From positions 1 to 34,975 of the forward strand of contig JACQBK010000084.1 in the NCBI GenBank assembly GCA_016194505.1: a stretch of 34,975 nucleotides of DNA, in the 5' to 3' direction. The notes beneath the pieces were generated by a model that made no database searches, was not told where the DNA came from, and worked only from the letters and a program-made list of their open reading frames with translations. Origin of the DNA: Ignavibacteriales bacterium (GTDB lineage Bacteria > Bacteroidota > Ignavibacteria > UBA10030). Positions 20,855-30,516 of the stretch are shown here, one piece after another; position 1 is the first letter of the stretch; each line of letters starts with the position of its first letter. The translations under genes were made by a program, and so were the position numbers.

Positions 20855-22147
20855 TTATTTTTTCTTTTGAAGATCTTGTATTTGATTTTGAATTACTTTT
20901 TGTAGCAGTCTTTTTGTCGTGTCGTTTGAAGTCAGCGTAAGATACTTTTGATAATTTTTCAGTGCCATCGAGGCGTCATGAAGTTGTTCAAAGGCAAAAC
21001 CGAGGAAGAACTGTGATTGAACATTCGAAGGGTCGAATTCAACCGATCGTTGATAAGCAGAGACGGCTTCCTTGTATTGTTTCCTGTTATAATACATACT
21101 TCCGAGTTGGTAGTAGATGTATCCTATGTCTTCCGGATGGGATACAGCAACAGCTTTTTGAAACGTCCGTGCCGCTAATTTTACGGAATCCATTTGCTGA
21201 TAGACTAATGCGAGGTTTGTCAAATACAGAGGGTTTTGGTTATCAATCACAATTGCTTTTTCGTACGCTACAACGGATGAATCATGTTTATTTTCATGAA
21301 AATATGCATGGCCGAGATTGGCGGCGTATGTAGCAGTTAAACTATCTATTTCTGTCGCTTTTTTAAAAAAAGAGATGGCGTTGGGGTAATCGTTTACTTG
21401 ACGGTAGCAAAGCCCGATTCTATTCGCATAATCAGCGTTGTTGGGTCGTTGTGAAAACGCATTTTGGTATAATTCCAGCGCCTTTGCATAATCTTTTATT
21501 GCGTAATAGAGGGATCCTAAGACTGCAATTGCCGGAACGAAATTAGGATTGAGCTCGCTCGAAATTCTTAAGCACACGCGCGCGGAATCTTGCTTACCCA
21601 GAGCGACCATTGCATTGCCAAGGTAATAATAGCTCAAAAAGTCTCTCGGATTTATTTCAACGATACGTCGAAACTTATCTGCCGCCTCTTCATGCATCCG
21701 TTGGTCATTGTAGACCAGCCCAAGCTGGAACAACACTGGCGTATACGTTGAATCAAATGCAAAGGCGGTTTCGTAGTGTTGGCGTCCTTCAACAAGAGCT
21801 CCTGATTGAATAAGAAAACGGGCATACATAGAACGATACGGTACATTTGTAGAATCTCGCTCAACGACGGCTTGGAAAAATTTTTTCGCATTTTGAAAAT
21901 CATTTAACGAGGCATAACTCATCCCTACAAAAAACATTGTTTTGGGTGATGAGGAATCAGGCCGAGCGCTGAGCAGCGTTGAGACTGCTTCTGCATAGCG
22001 TCCCTCGGAATATTGTTGGATGCCGGCTTGGAAAAGACTGTCCTTCCTTGCCTGCTGATCTTGTTGACGAGCTTTGCTGAATGAAAACACTGTGTTTTGC
22101 AATAAGAGACAAATCAACATCAGTGAAAATATCTTAACCGGTTTCAT
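20855..22147 (-). CDS. Exported TPR-repeat protein
   Basis: Signal peptide MKPVKIFSLMLICLLLQNTVFS; about 10 tandem TPR-like units (e.g. AVSAYQRSVEFDPSNVQSQFFLGFAFEQL). Confidence 0.93.
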   Translation of the reverse strand: MKPVKIFSLMLICLLLQNTVFSFSKARQQDQQARKDSLFQAGIQQYSEGRYAEAVSTLLSARPDSSSPKTMFFVGMSYASLNDFQNAKKFFQAVVERDSTNVPYRSMYARFLIQSGALVEGRQHYETAFAFDSTYTPVLFQLGLVYNDQRMHEEAADKFRRIVEINPRDFLSYYYLGNAMVALGKQDSARVCLRISSELNPNFVPAIAVLGSLYYAIKDYAKALELYQNAFSQRPNNADYANRIGLCYRQVNDYPNAISFFKKATEIDSLTATYAANLGHAYFHENKHDSSVVAYEKAIVIDNQNPLYLTNLALVYQQMDSVKLAARTFQKAVAVSHPEDIGYIYYQLGSMYYNRKQYKEAVSAYQRSVEFDPSNVQSQFFLGFAFEQLHDASMALKNYQKYLTLTSNDTTKRLLQKVIQNQIQDLQKKK

Positions 22148-22179
22148 CGGAAATCTCCCTCGTTAATAATTTTTGAAAG

Positions 22180-23502
22180 TTAGCTAGTAGCTTTGTTACC
22201 CTTCTTTCGCCAATAATAATATACCGGAACACCAAGTGCCAAGAACAAAACACCAGCGCTGGCTTCGGCGGGTTTTTCAACAAACGTATAAATCACAAAT
22301 AAGGTGGAGAGGATCGTAAAAAAGAGAGGTGTGAAGGGATAGCCAAAAGTTTTATACGGACGTTCAGCGTTGGGAAGTTTTTTTCTGAATATAAACACAC
22401 TTGCAGCAGCTAAAGCGAAAAATATCCAGTCCGTGAACACTACGTACGAGATGAGGCTTTCAAATGTTCCCCAGAAAAGAATAAGCACAATAGCCCACAT
22501 TGTTTGGAAAATAATTGAGAACATCGGCGTTCTGTATTTTGGATGGATTTCTGCGACACGCTTGAAGAACACGCCATCGTTTGCCATTGCGTAATAGATG
22601 CGGGGCGCGGTAAGCGTATAAATTCCCGTTGTGCCAAATGTTGAAATAAAAATTGTCAGAGCTATGAGGCTGCCTCCCAGCGGGCCCAGCACGATGCTTA
22701 ATGCGTCCGAAGCAATGCGAGGAGAAGCTGCCATCTGAGCAGGCGAGAGAAGAAACATGTAGGCGACGTTTGCCGAGACATAAATAAATGTTACCGTAAG
22801 AGCTCCTAAGATAAGTGAAAGCGGAACCGTTCGCTTAGGGTCCTTTGCCTCTGCGGCGGTAAATGTTGAGTGCTGCCATCCGCCGTAAGACCACATGACA
22901 CTGACGAAGGCAAGTGTGAGCGCGCTTGTTAAGCCGTTTGAAAGATTTCCTAATGGCGCCGCAAAATTTGTTGTATGGCTTGATCCCCACCCAAGTCCGG
23001 CGACGAGTAGCACGCCAATGCCGGCAAGTTTGAGAATCGTAAATAAATCGGAAAAAATTCCCCCTGCTTTTACACCCAAGACGTTAATAATAGTTACGAG
23101 AATCATGCCACCGATTGCCACCATCATTTGTCCGGTAGGAGATAGCGGGACGAAATATCCAAAATATGTCGAGAAAGCAACTGCCAGTGCTGCGAGAGCA
23201 CCCGTATTTGCTACAAGAAAAATAGCCCAGCCGTATAAAAACCCAACAAGTCCGCCGTACGCTTCTGTGAGAAAAACATATACGCCGCCCGCACGGGGCA
23301 TCATGGCGCCCAATTCGGCAAAGGTAAGCGCTCCGGACATTGCCATGAGTCCACCAACGACCCAAACGCCGATAATCCACATTGGAGAGGGAAGCGCATT
23401 TGCTATAAGCGCGGGGGTGAGAAAAATGCCCGAGCCTATTGCTGAGCCGATGGAAATCATCGTCATATCAAAAAGGGAGAGATCGCGTTTAAGTTCGGTC
23501 AT
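22180..23502 (-). CDS. APC-family amino acid permease
   Basis: MISIGSAIGSGIFLTPALIANALPSPMWIIGVWVVGGLMAMSGALTFAELGAMMPRAGGVYVFLTEAYG; multiple TM segments. Confidence 0.95.
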   Translation of the reverse strand: MTELKRDLSLFDMTMISIGSAIGSGIFLTPALIANALPSPMWIIGVWVVGGLMAMSGALTFAELGAMMPRAGGVYVFLTEAYGGLVGFLYGWAIFLVANTGALAALAVAFSTYFGYFVPLSPTGQMMVAIGGMILVTIINVLGVKAGGIFSDLFTILKLAGIGVLLVAGLGWGSSHTTNFAAPLGNLSNGLTSALTLAFVSVMWSYGGWQHSTFTAAEAKDPKRTVPLSLILGALTVTFIYVSANVAYMFLLSPAQMAASPRIASDALSIVLGPLGGSLIALTIFISTFGTTGIYTLTAPRIYYAMANDGVFFKRVAEIHPKYRTPMFSIIFQTMWAIVLILFWGTFESLISYVVFTDWIFFALAAASVFIFRKKLPNAERPYKTFGYPFTPLFFTILSTLFVIYTFVEKPAEASAGVLFLALGVPVYYYWRKKGNKATS

Positions 23503-23513
23503 AGTGTTAAATT

Positions 23514-23543
23514 TCCGCTAAAGGCGGATCAGCCTCCGGCTGA
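23514..23543. repeat. Double mini-palindrome between glycosidase and permease genes
   Basis: TCCGC-TAAAG-GCGGA immediately followed by TCAGCC-TCC-GGCTGA. Confidence 0.75.
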
Positions 23544-23578
23544 AAAAATGAAAAATTTAAAAGGAAAAAACAAAGATA

Positions 23579-25852
23579 TTAAATTTGCACCGCAATCGCC
23601 TTACCGATGACGCTTTCTGCGTGATGTTTTCCATCTACCCAGACTTTGAATGTTTTACCTTTGAGTTCTACTTTGAATTTTCTTCCTCGTATCAAAACAT
23701 TTTCAATACGCAGGTGTTTTAATCCGAAAGGGAACGGATCAATCGTGACGGAAAATTCCTCAGGACGAATCCCGCAAACGTATTTTATGATTAAATCGTT
23801 GACCCACGAGTGTTGGTAATCGTCTATACCGCGGTACACGCTCGGTTTTCCGTTTAAAGGATTGTAATGCTCGAAGCAATTCGGACGTGTTGAATCGCCA
23901 TCGAAAAACATCATCTTGATAAACTTTTCTATGAACTCCACACTTTTCTTCTTTAGCAGCTGATCGTTAAATCGAATGGCGGATTGCGCTAACGCCTCGG
24001 CAACATGGCTGTTTGTCATGGGCCAAACACGACCATTCCATGGGCAGTTCATTCGTTTACCCTTCCACTCCGGCAACGCGCTAAAAAACTCATCGTCGGT
24101 GCTTGAAGAGGGAACGGGGTAGGAAGTCCAAAATTCCTTCGGATTAAGCAAATGTTTCTTTAAGCCCGCAATGTGGCTATCATCAACAATGTCGGTAAAA
24201 TAAGGATAAAAACATGTTGCGGCTTTTATCTTTGTCCGCTTCCCGGTAGCTGGATCCACATCAAAAAACATTTCTTCTTGTGCATCCCACATTTTATCGC
24301 GGACTGCATTTTTAATCTTATCAGCTTCTAATTTCCAAAGATCGGAATCTTCCTGCTTGCCGAGTTTTTCCGCAATCATCGCCAACGCGCGCTTTAACTC
24401 ATAAATATAAATCGTAACATCAACTCCTTTGAGGCGAAATACTTCTCCCCAATGTTTCTGGTCCGCTTTGGCGTTGACTGCCATATAGCGGCTCATAAAT
24501 TCTTGTCCCGTTTCAAAATGATTATCAATATCGTACAGCCCGCTGACTTCCTCATCGCGCTCGCGGTCAAAGTAGCTTGCATATTTTTTTAATCCGTCAT
24601 AAACGTTTTCGAAATATTCGAATGAAGGGTGTATCGCGTGTAGTTGCACCACGGCATTTCCCCAATTGGCGTGGTAGAACATTTCCTGCCGGTAATGATT
24701 CGCATCAATATATCCACGAAAGCCGCCGTCCTCTCGTTGGTTATCCAGGAAGGTCAGAAGGCTTCCCTGTGCCAGCTCCGGTTCTTGCATCCAACGATTT
24801 TCCAGCATGTGACATTGAGCGCTATATGAAATCGGCGCGCGGAAATATTGAATGCCCTCGCAAACGCAAGGGCGCTTGTAATTACCCTCGTTTCCATAAA
24901 TGGTATTTAAGCGCAGTCCGTACCAACGATACCAATAGTAGCGCGTGAGAAATTCATCCGAGCATTCAAAATAGGGGACACTTTGAAAGTGATCGTTCCA
25001 ACTGATCCTACTTAATTCAACAGGATTCTTAGACTTGACGATTGGCGCAATATGTTGCAGAGCCTCATTCAGCATAGAAGCCGCAGAGAATGCAATCGTA
25101 ATATTTTCGCTTTTATTGGGCTTTATGCTGAGCGATTGGTGTAACCCTAAATAGATAATCCCTTCATTGGTTGTTCCGGATAATTTCTTTTCATCGGGGA
25201 GCTTCTTATTCTGGAAAGATTCAAAAAACGGCGAAAGCTTCCAGTGCGGCTGTACAGCCGTCTGCTCACTTACATTGACGCTGTATGATTGAGCCTTCTT
25301 GCTCAGTGCAAACGCGCACGCAAACTGAAGATGGGGCATAACGGATGGGCGTAGATATTTATTAAAGGAAATTACCCCATTCGTATAAGAAATCCCATCA
25401 ATCCACGCTGATTCTTTAGAAGGGTAATGTTCTTGTGTTGACCAGGCTATAAGATGAAGACGCAGGCTATGCTTTAATGTGTTCTTTATTTCGACGACGC
25501 AACTTGCTACGTCATTTGGCAAAATGGACTTTGTCTCAATGATTTTAATTTTACTCTTGCCAATGTTCGCTTCGTAAATCTGTGTAAGGGCAGATGGATT
25601 CCATTGGCGCGAAAGGAACTTTAGTGGAATCTCGTTTCCTGCGTCATCAAGAATTGTCCAGGTAAAGAGAGGCTTGAGTTCATAATTATAGTAATGAGCC
25701 TCGTCCCAAAAACCGGGATAATCAAGATACACAGGGAACGAAGGAGCCCAAAGAAGTTTATTGCCGCCACCCAAATACCATTTGTCGGTTCGAGTGAGGA
25801 AATTTAATACATTAATTTTTTTCATAGCTCTTGCCTTATTACAAAACATCAA
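23579..25852 (-). CDS. Glycoside hydrolase, MGH1/GH63/trehalase-like (alpha/alpha)6 protein, no signal peptide
   Basis: EGIQYFRAPISYSAQCHMLENRWMQEPELAQGSLLTFLDNQREDGGFRG, MNCPWNGRVWPMTNSHVAEALAQSAIRF, DDYQHSWVNDLIIKYVCGI. True start may be MKKINVL at about 25825. Confidence 0.82.
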   Translation of the reverse strand: MMFCNKARAMKKINVLNFLTRTDKWYLGGGNKLLWAPSFPVYLDYPGFWDEAHYYNYELKPLFTWTILDDAGNEIPLKFLSRQWNPSALTQIYEANIGKSKIKIIETKSILPNDVASCVVEIKNTLKHSLRLHLIAWSTQEHYPSKESAWIDGISYTNGVISFNKYLRPSVMPHLQFACAFALSKKAQSYSVNVSEQTAVQPHWKLSPFFESFQNKKLPDEKKLSGTTNEGIIYLGLHQSLSIKPNKSENITIAFSAASMLNEALQHIAPIVKSKNPVELSRISWNDHFQSVPYFECSDEFLTRYYWYRWYGLRLNTIYGNEGNYKRPCVCEGIQYFRAPISYSAQCHMLENRWMQEPELAQGSLLTFLDNQREDGGFRGYIDANHYRQEMFYHANWGNAVVQLHAIHPSFEYFENVYDGLKKYASYFDRERDEEVSGLYDIDNHFETGQEFMSRYMAVNAKADQKHWGEVFRLKGVDVTIYIYELKRALAMIAEKLGKQEDSDLWKLEADKIKNAVRDKMWDAQEEMFFDVDPATGKRTKIKAATCFYPYFTDIVDDSHIAGLKKHLLNPKEFWTSYPVPSSSTDDEFFSALPEWKGKRMNCPWNGRVWPMTNSHVAEALAQSAIRFNDQLLKKKSVEFIEKFIKMMFFDGDSTRPNCFEHYNPLNGKPSVYRGIDDYQHSWVNDLIIKYVCGIRPEEFSVTIDPFPFGLKHLRIENVLIRGRKFKVELKGKTFKVWVDGKHHAESVIGKAIAVQI

Positions 25853-25871
25853 AAAAATCGAAATTCAAAAA

Positions 25872-28427
25872 TTATTTAGTACGTATAGAAATACTATGCC
25901 TCACAAATTCGCCTTGCGGGCCATTGGGAAATAAAATATCCAGCGTATTTCCTTGGAGTCGCGCCCCCGTCACTGATTGTATCAATTCCGAATTTTGCAA
26001 TTTCAAATTATAAATTTCGTTCGCCAATCCTTCAACGACGATTTTTAGTTCATTCTCTTTCCGTGTTGTTGAAATGATTTTTAATCCCTTATTCGTATCG
26101 CCGGTTTTTGTATCGCTTGAAGGCGGCAGTAACTCGACCGTCGGTTCAAATGTTATCTCAATATGAGCGGCGTTTTTAATTGGTACTTCAACGATTGGTT
26201 GAATCGTCTGGGAAGATACTTGTTCTTTCCATCGAACGGCTTGCCCATTGGCTTGAACCGCCAGGATTTTGTGTCCAATCCCCAACGCAGGGGCAAATGT
26301 CAAAGAATAGGGAAGACCGTTTTTCGTTTTCACATCCAATGTAATTTTGGTTTTTTCTCGTTTGAAGTCAAAAGAAAAATATTCCTGTCCAACATGATAC
26401 TCTGTGATCAAGAATTTGTCCCAATCTGCCGGAACATGCGGAGCGAACGAAACGCTTTTAGCGATTGCATCACCTTCGAGGCCGAGCATCCCTCGAACGA
26501 AAGGCATCACAACTCCCGCCGTGCAAAATCCCTGATGCGCCACCGCTTCTTGCGGCCATATATTTTGCTCACCGGAAAAAACCTCGGTCACTTGACCCAG
26601 CGAATTATCAAATGTGTGTCTCACGGATGCCATCAGTGAATTATATCCTTGCAATGCAAAATGGTGCTTGTATTGCGCTGTCGCTACCCAGCTTGTAAGG
26701 AAGGGCCACACTGCTCCGTAATTATAGTTAAGCGCCTCAAAGTATTGGCTCTTGATGGAAATACTCCGCGTTCCCCAATCGGTTGAAAGCTCGGCGGAGT
26801 TTATTTTCTCCAGCGATTTTGCGCTTTTGTCGGGTTCACCAAGCTCCCACATTAGCCCGACGGAACTCCATGGGGAAGCTATATCAACGCGTTCATCGTT
26901 TGCAGTAAAAGCATAAGCATACTGTTTATTGTTCTCGTCCCAGAATTTTTCTTTGAATGTTTTCGAAGCTTTCGTATAATACTCTTGGGCTTTTTTGGCG
27001 AATGACTGTTCCCCGACCGCCTGCGCTAAGAATGGCATTGCATACGCCGCACGCACCCACACTGCTCCGGTATAAATATCCGATTGAATATCAGTTAACG
27101 GTCCATACTCCATCGCTCCAAGTCCGGCTTTGGCATTATCCATCAGTCCATCATTATTTTCATCTGTGGAAAGAGACCAATCGTACGCGCGCTTGATAGA
27201 ATTCCAACTCTTCTTGATAAAATCCACATCGCCCGTCATCTTGTAATAATCGTAGATCGAGCAAATGTAAAATGGCGAGGTATCACCGTGGATGTATCCA
27301 TACGGATAATCTTTCCACCAATTCACATAGCCTCCGGCTTGCGTAAGCTCGTGAGCCATCTTTCCATCGGCGCGTTGCCATTGTTGTGTGAAGGCGAGTG
27401 CATCGCGTACCGTTTCATAGGCTCCGTAGCCGTTCAGACTAAAAGAATTGATGAACGCGTCACCGCCGAAGAACCATCCAAAGCCGGGTCGCCCGCCGGT
27501 CCCGGAAGGACCTAAGCCTGCCACCATTCCATAGCCAAGATCAGGATTGTTCACCATAAGATTATCGTATGCGACTTTTGCCCATTCAAGCGCAAGATTG
27601 AGTTCCTTATTTGGGGTTTGAACTTGCATTGTGTTGGAGCGTAGCGAGCGATAATAAGAAAAATTTTGATGATAGTATTGTTCAGGATTTCCCGCCAGTC
27701 GTTTGTAGATTGCTTTGATGCTATCACGAGATCCTTTTCCGCCAGCCATGATGATTGGTATATATTTTCCTTTCAGTGAGTCGGGATGATGCACAAGTAT
27801 TTTAAATTGATTCGGGACATCGGAAAGCATGTGGGCAGGAGTGTACGAAATTCCCGCTGCGGCAGGGCTTCCAATGAATGCTGAATTTTTCCTAGTCGGT
27901 TCGGAGATTTGATACGCTTTGATGTCATCAAGCCAGCGCGCCGACTGACCACCGATGCCTGCGGGCCACATCGGCTGTAGAACGGGGAGGAAACTGCATA
28001 CAATCGTCAACGGCTCAGTTGAGCTTACGTCAAGGAAAATGATTGCTCCGGGTTCCTCAATTGGAGTTACGTAAATCGCTTTGACGGTAAAAGACTGATA
28101 TGTGTACGTGAGAGTGGTTGCCTCCGGCGTTACGGAAATGTACCGGACAATATCTTTTGCTTTGATCGGCTCAGTCGAACTGCCGATGAAAAACGAAAAC
28201 TCAAAATTTCGGAAAAGCTTTAAAGGATAAGCCCAAGCTTCGAACGAGCCGCTTTCGTATCCGAGAACGGCGAATTTCCTTCCCACCTTATCAAAATACG
28301 TAGAAGGCTGCGCGAGACGATGAAGCTCGAGGTCATTAGGTCCTAACTTAAACGCAGGAACGGTTTGAGGCTGTGCAATAAAAGTGGTCGCAAATAAGAA
28401 AAATAAAGCGATAATAAAGCTTTTCAT
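25872..28427 (-). CDS. Exported (alpha/alpha)6 glycoside hydrolase-like protein, amylo-alpha-1,6-glucosidase-like
   Basis: Signal peptide MKSFIIALFFLFATTFIAQPQT. GTGGRPGFGWFFGGDAFINSFSLNGYGAYETVRDALAF, GDTSPFYICSIYDYYKMTGD and AVWPFLTSWVATAQYKHHFALQGY parallel the 1115-aa protein. Confidence 0.85.
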   Translation of the reverse strand: MKSFIIALFFLFATTFIAQPQTVPAFKLGPNDLELHRLAQPSTYFDKVGRKFAVLGYESGSFEAWAYPLKLFRNFEFSFFIGSSTEPIKAKDIVRYISVTPEATTLTYTYQSFTVKAIYVTPIEEPGAIIFLDVSSTEPLTIVCSFLPVLQPMWPAGIGGQSARWLDDIKAYQISEPTRKNSAFIGSPAAAGISYTPAHMLSDVPNQFKILVHHPDSLKGKYIPIIMAGGKGSRDSIKAIYKRLAGNPEQYYHQNFSYYRSLRSNTMQVQTPNKELNLALEWAKVAYDNLMVNNPDLGYGMVAGLGPSGTGGRPGFGWFFGGDAFINSFSLNGYGAYETVRDALAFTQQWQRADGKMAHELTQAGGYVNWWKDYPYGYIHGDTSPFYICSIYDYYKMTGDVDFIKKSWNSIKRAYDWSLSTDENNDGLMDNAKAGLGAMEYGPLTDIQSDIYTGAVWVRAAYAMPFLAQAVGEQSFAKKAQEYYTKASKTFKEKFWDENNKQYAYAFTANDERVDIASPWSSVGLMWELGEPDKSAKSLEKINSAELSTDWGTRSISIKSQYFEALNYNYGAVWPFLTSWVATAQYKHHFALQGYNSLMASVRHTFDNSLGQVTEVFSGEQNIWPQEAVAHQGFCTAGVVMPFVRGMLGLEGDAIAKSVSFAPHVPADWDKFLITEYHVGQEYFSFDFKREKTKITLDVKTKNGLPYSLTFAPALGIGHKILAVQANGQAVRWKEQVSSQTIQPIVEVPIKNAAHIEITFEPTVELLPPSSDTKTGDTNKGLKIISTTRKENELKIVVEGLANEIYNLKLQNSELIQSVTGARLQGNTLDILFPNGPQGEFVRHSISIRTK

Positions 28428-28509
28428 GAAATCCTCTAAGAAGTGAAAAATTAAAAAGAAAAGTAAAAGGAAGCTTTTTATTTTTGCGTTTTAAATTTTA
28501 CTATTTGAT

Positions 28510-29343
28510 TTAGCCTTTTATCCCTGTCATAGTAATGCCTTTGACAAAATATTTTTGCGCAAACGAAAACACAATTACGATTGGCACCATGACGACAACA
28601 GCCGCCGCCATTTGATGGGACCAATCAGTATTATAAAGATTGCTGAAATTCGCAATGCCTACCTCAACAGTTCGCATATCCGTCCTGTTAGTGACAATGA
28701 GGGGCCAAAGGAAATCCTTCCAGCTTCCCATAAAAGCGAAAATTGCAAGCGTTGCAAGCGCCGGTTTTGAGAGGGGAAGAATTACTTTCCGGAAAATTGT
28801 GAACTCCGAAGCTCCGTCAACGCGAGCGGCGTCTTCTAACTCTTTTGGAATGGTAAGGAAGAATTGCCGTAGAAGGAAGATTCCCCACACGCTGGAAAGC
28901 GTTGGGGTGAACAAAGCCCAATAGGTATTGATCCATCCGAACGTGGTAATGACAAGAAATGTGGGGATAATGGTGACAATCGCCGGTATCATCATTGTGC
29001 CGAGATAGAGAGCGAAGATTTTATCTCTCCACGCGAATCGAAGCCGCGCAAAGGCATACGCCGCCATGGAACAAAACATAAGCTGACCGAGAACCGATAC
29101 AGCGGCTACAATCATTGTGTTGAGGAAAAATCTTCCGAAGGGTTGCAGGGACATTGCCTCCGCGAAATTTTCCCACTTCCAATTTGTGGGAAGTAACTTC
29201 GGAGGAAATTGATAGACCTCGTTTTCTGTCATCAATGCCGTGCTTACCATCCACAAGAAAGGGATAAGCATGGAAAATGCAAGAAGCAATACTATAGTGT
29301 AAACTGTAGCTGTTGTTATCTTTTTTAATTTTGATTTTTCCAT
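28510..29343 (-). CDS. Carbohydrate ABC transporter permease, MalG/UgpE type
   Basis: PFLWMVSTALMTENEVYQFPPKLLPTNWKWENF; EAA loop LEDAARVDGASEFTIFRKVILPLSKPALATLAIFAFMGSWKDFLWPLI. Confidence 0.95.
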   Translation of the reverse strand: MEKSKLKKITTATVYTIVLLLAFSMLIPFLWMVSTALMTENEVYQFPPKLLPTNWKWENFAEAMSLQPFGRFFLNTMIVAAVSVLGQLMFCSMAAYAFARLRFAWRDKIFALYLGTMMIPAIVTIIPTFLVITTFGWINTYWALFTPTLSSVWGIFLLRQFFLTIPKELEDAARVDGASEFTIFRKVILPLSKPALATLAIFAFMGSWKDFLWPLIVTNRTDMRTVEVGIANFSNLYNTDWSHQMAAAVVVMVPIVIVFSFAQKYFVKGITMTGIKG

Positions 29344-29355
29344 TTTTACCTTAAA

Positions 29356-30465
29356 TCAGTCCCCAAAACTGATCCCTAAATCCCGTGCGCTTAAAATCGT
29401 GTCACAATCCAACGGCACGGATTTCATACGATGCGTTGCCTGTTCAAGCGGCACATAGCGAACAGTGGGAGGATCAAGCGCTACCATAATTCCCGATTTG
29501 CCTTCATCTAAAGCTCGTACTGCCGCCGCTCCAAACCGAAGTGAGATAAGCCTATCGAACGTGGTCGGGCTACCGCCCCGTAAAAGATGTCCCAATACCA
29601 CACAACGAGTTTCCTTGCCGGTTGCCGCTTGAATCTCTTTTGTTACAGTTTCACCGGCTCCGCCCAATCGCTCCGCGCGTCCCAATTCTTTTGAGACGAC
29701 CGAGACAGCTCCGCCTTTCGGCTTTGCTCCTTCGGCAACAACGACAATGGAAAACTTTGAGCCTCGTTTTTCCCTATCGTTAATCTTTTGCGCGACTTTT
29801 TGGATGTCATAAGGGATTTCGGGGATCAAAATAACGTCCGCTGTTCCCGAAACGCCGCTGTTCAGAGCAATCCAGCCTGCGTAGCGCCCCATGACTTCGA
29901 CCACCATCACACGTTGGTGCGCTTCGGCGGTTGAATGCAAGCGATCAATGCATGTGGTTGCAAAAGAAACTGCGGTATCAAAACCAAATGTAATGACCGT
30001 TTTGTCGAGGTCATTGTCAATCGTTTTAGGGACGCCGACAACGCGGAGTCTTTTTTTTGCAAACTCGTTTGCGATGGTGAGCGAACCATCGCCGCCGATT
30101 GCCACGAGCGCGTCAATTTTATTTTTCTTGAACGCGCGCATAAGCTCATCGGAACGATCTTTTTCGTACATCGTTCCGTCTTTGCGCTTTGTCGGATATT
30201 TAAGCGGATTACCTTTGTTTGTTGTGCCTAAAATGGTCCCACCAAGGTGGGTTATGCCGCTAACTTTATCCCTCGTCAGATCAATGAGTCCGCCATTAGG
30301 ATACAGGTGCGGGAGAAATAATCCGTTGTAACCGTCCCGAATGCCTACACACTCCCATCCGCGGTTTAATGCCGAGACTACGACCGAACGAATGACAGCA
30401 TTAAGCCCCGGCGCATCACCGCCGCCCGTGCTGATCGCAATTCGCTTGATTTTATTGTTAGCCAT
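29356..30465 (-). CDS. pfkA: 6-phosphofructokinase (phosphofructokinase A superfamily, group III-like)
   Basis: ISTGGGDAPGLNAVIR, AIGGDGSLTIA, VPKTIDNDLDKT, DRLHSTAEAHQRVMVVEVMGRYAGWIAL, LGHLLRGGSPTTFDR. Confidence 0.95.
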   Translation of the reverse strand: MANNKIKRIAISTGGGDAPGLNAVIRSVVVSALNRGWECVGIRDGYNGLFLPHLYPNGGLIDLTRDKVSGITHLGGTILGTTNKGNPLKYPTKRKDGTMYEKDRSDELMRAFKKNKIDALVAIGGDGSLTIANEFAKKRLRVVGVPKTIDNDLDKTVITFGFDTAVSFATTCIDRLHSTAEAHQRVMVVEVMGRYAGWIALNSGVSGTADVILIPEIPYDIQKVAQKINDREKRGSKFSIVVVAEGAKPKGGAVSVVSKELGRAERLGGAGETVTKEIQAATGKETRCVVLGHLLRGGSPTTFDRLISLRFGAAAVRALDEGKSGIMVALDPPTVRYVPLEQATHRMKSVPLDCDTILSARDLGISFGD

Positions 30466-30516
30466 AATTAACTCCTGTTCTTAAAGGCCTTGTAGTTTTA
30501 ATTATGTTCAAAAGCC

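Noticed and set aside
22895-23521. 208-aa ORF antisense to the APC permease
   Set aside because: Ala/Pro/Thr-rich mirror of TM codons; the sense gene is unambiguous.
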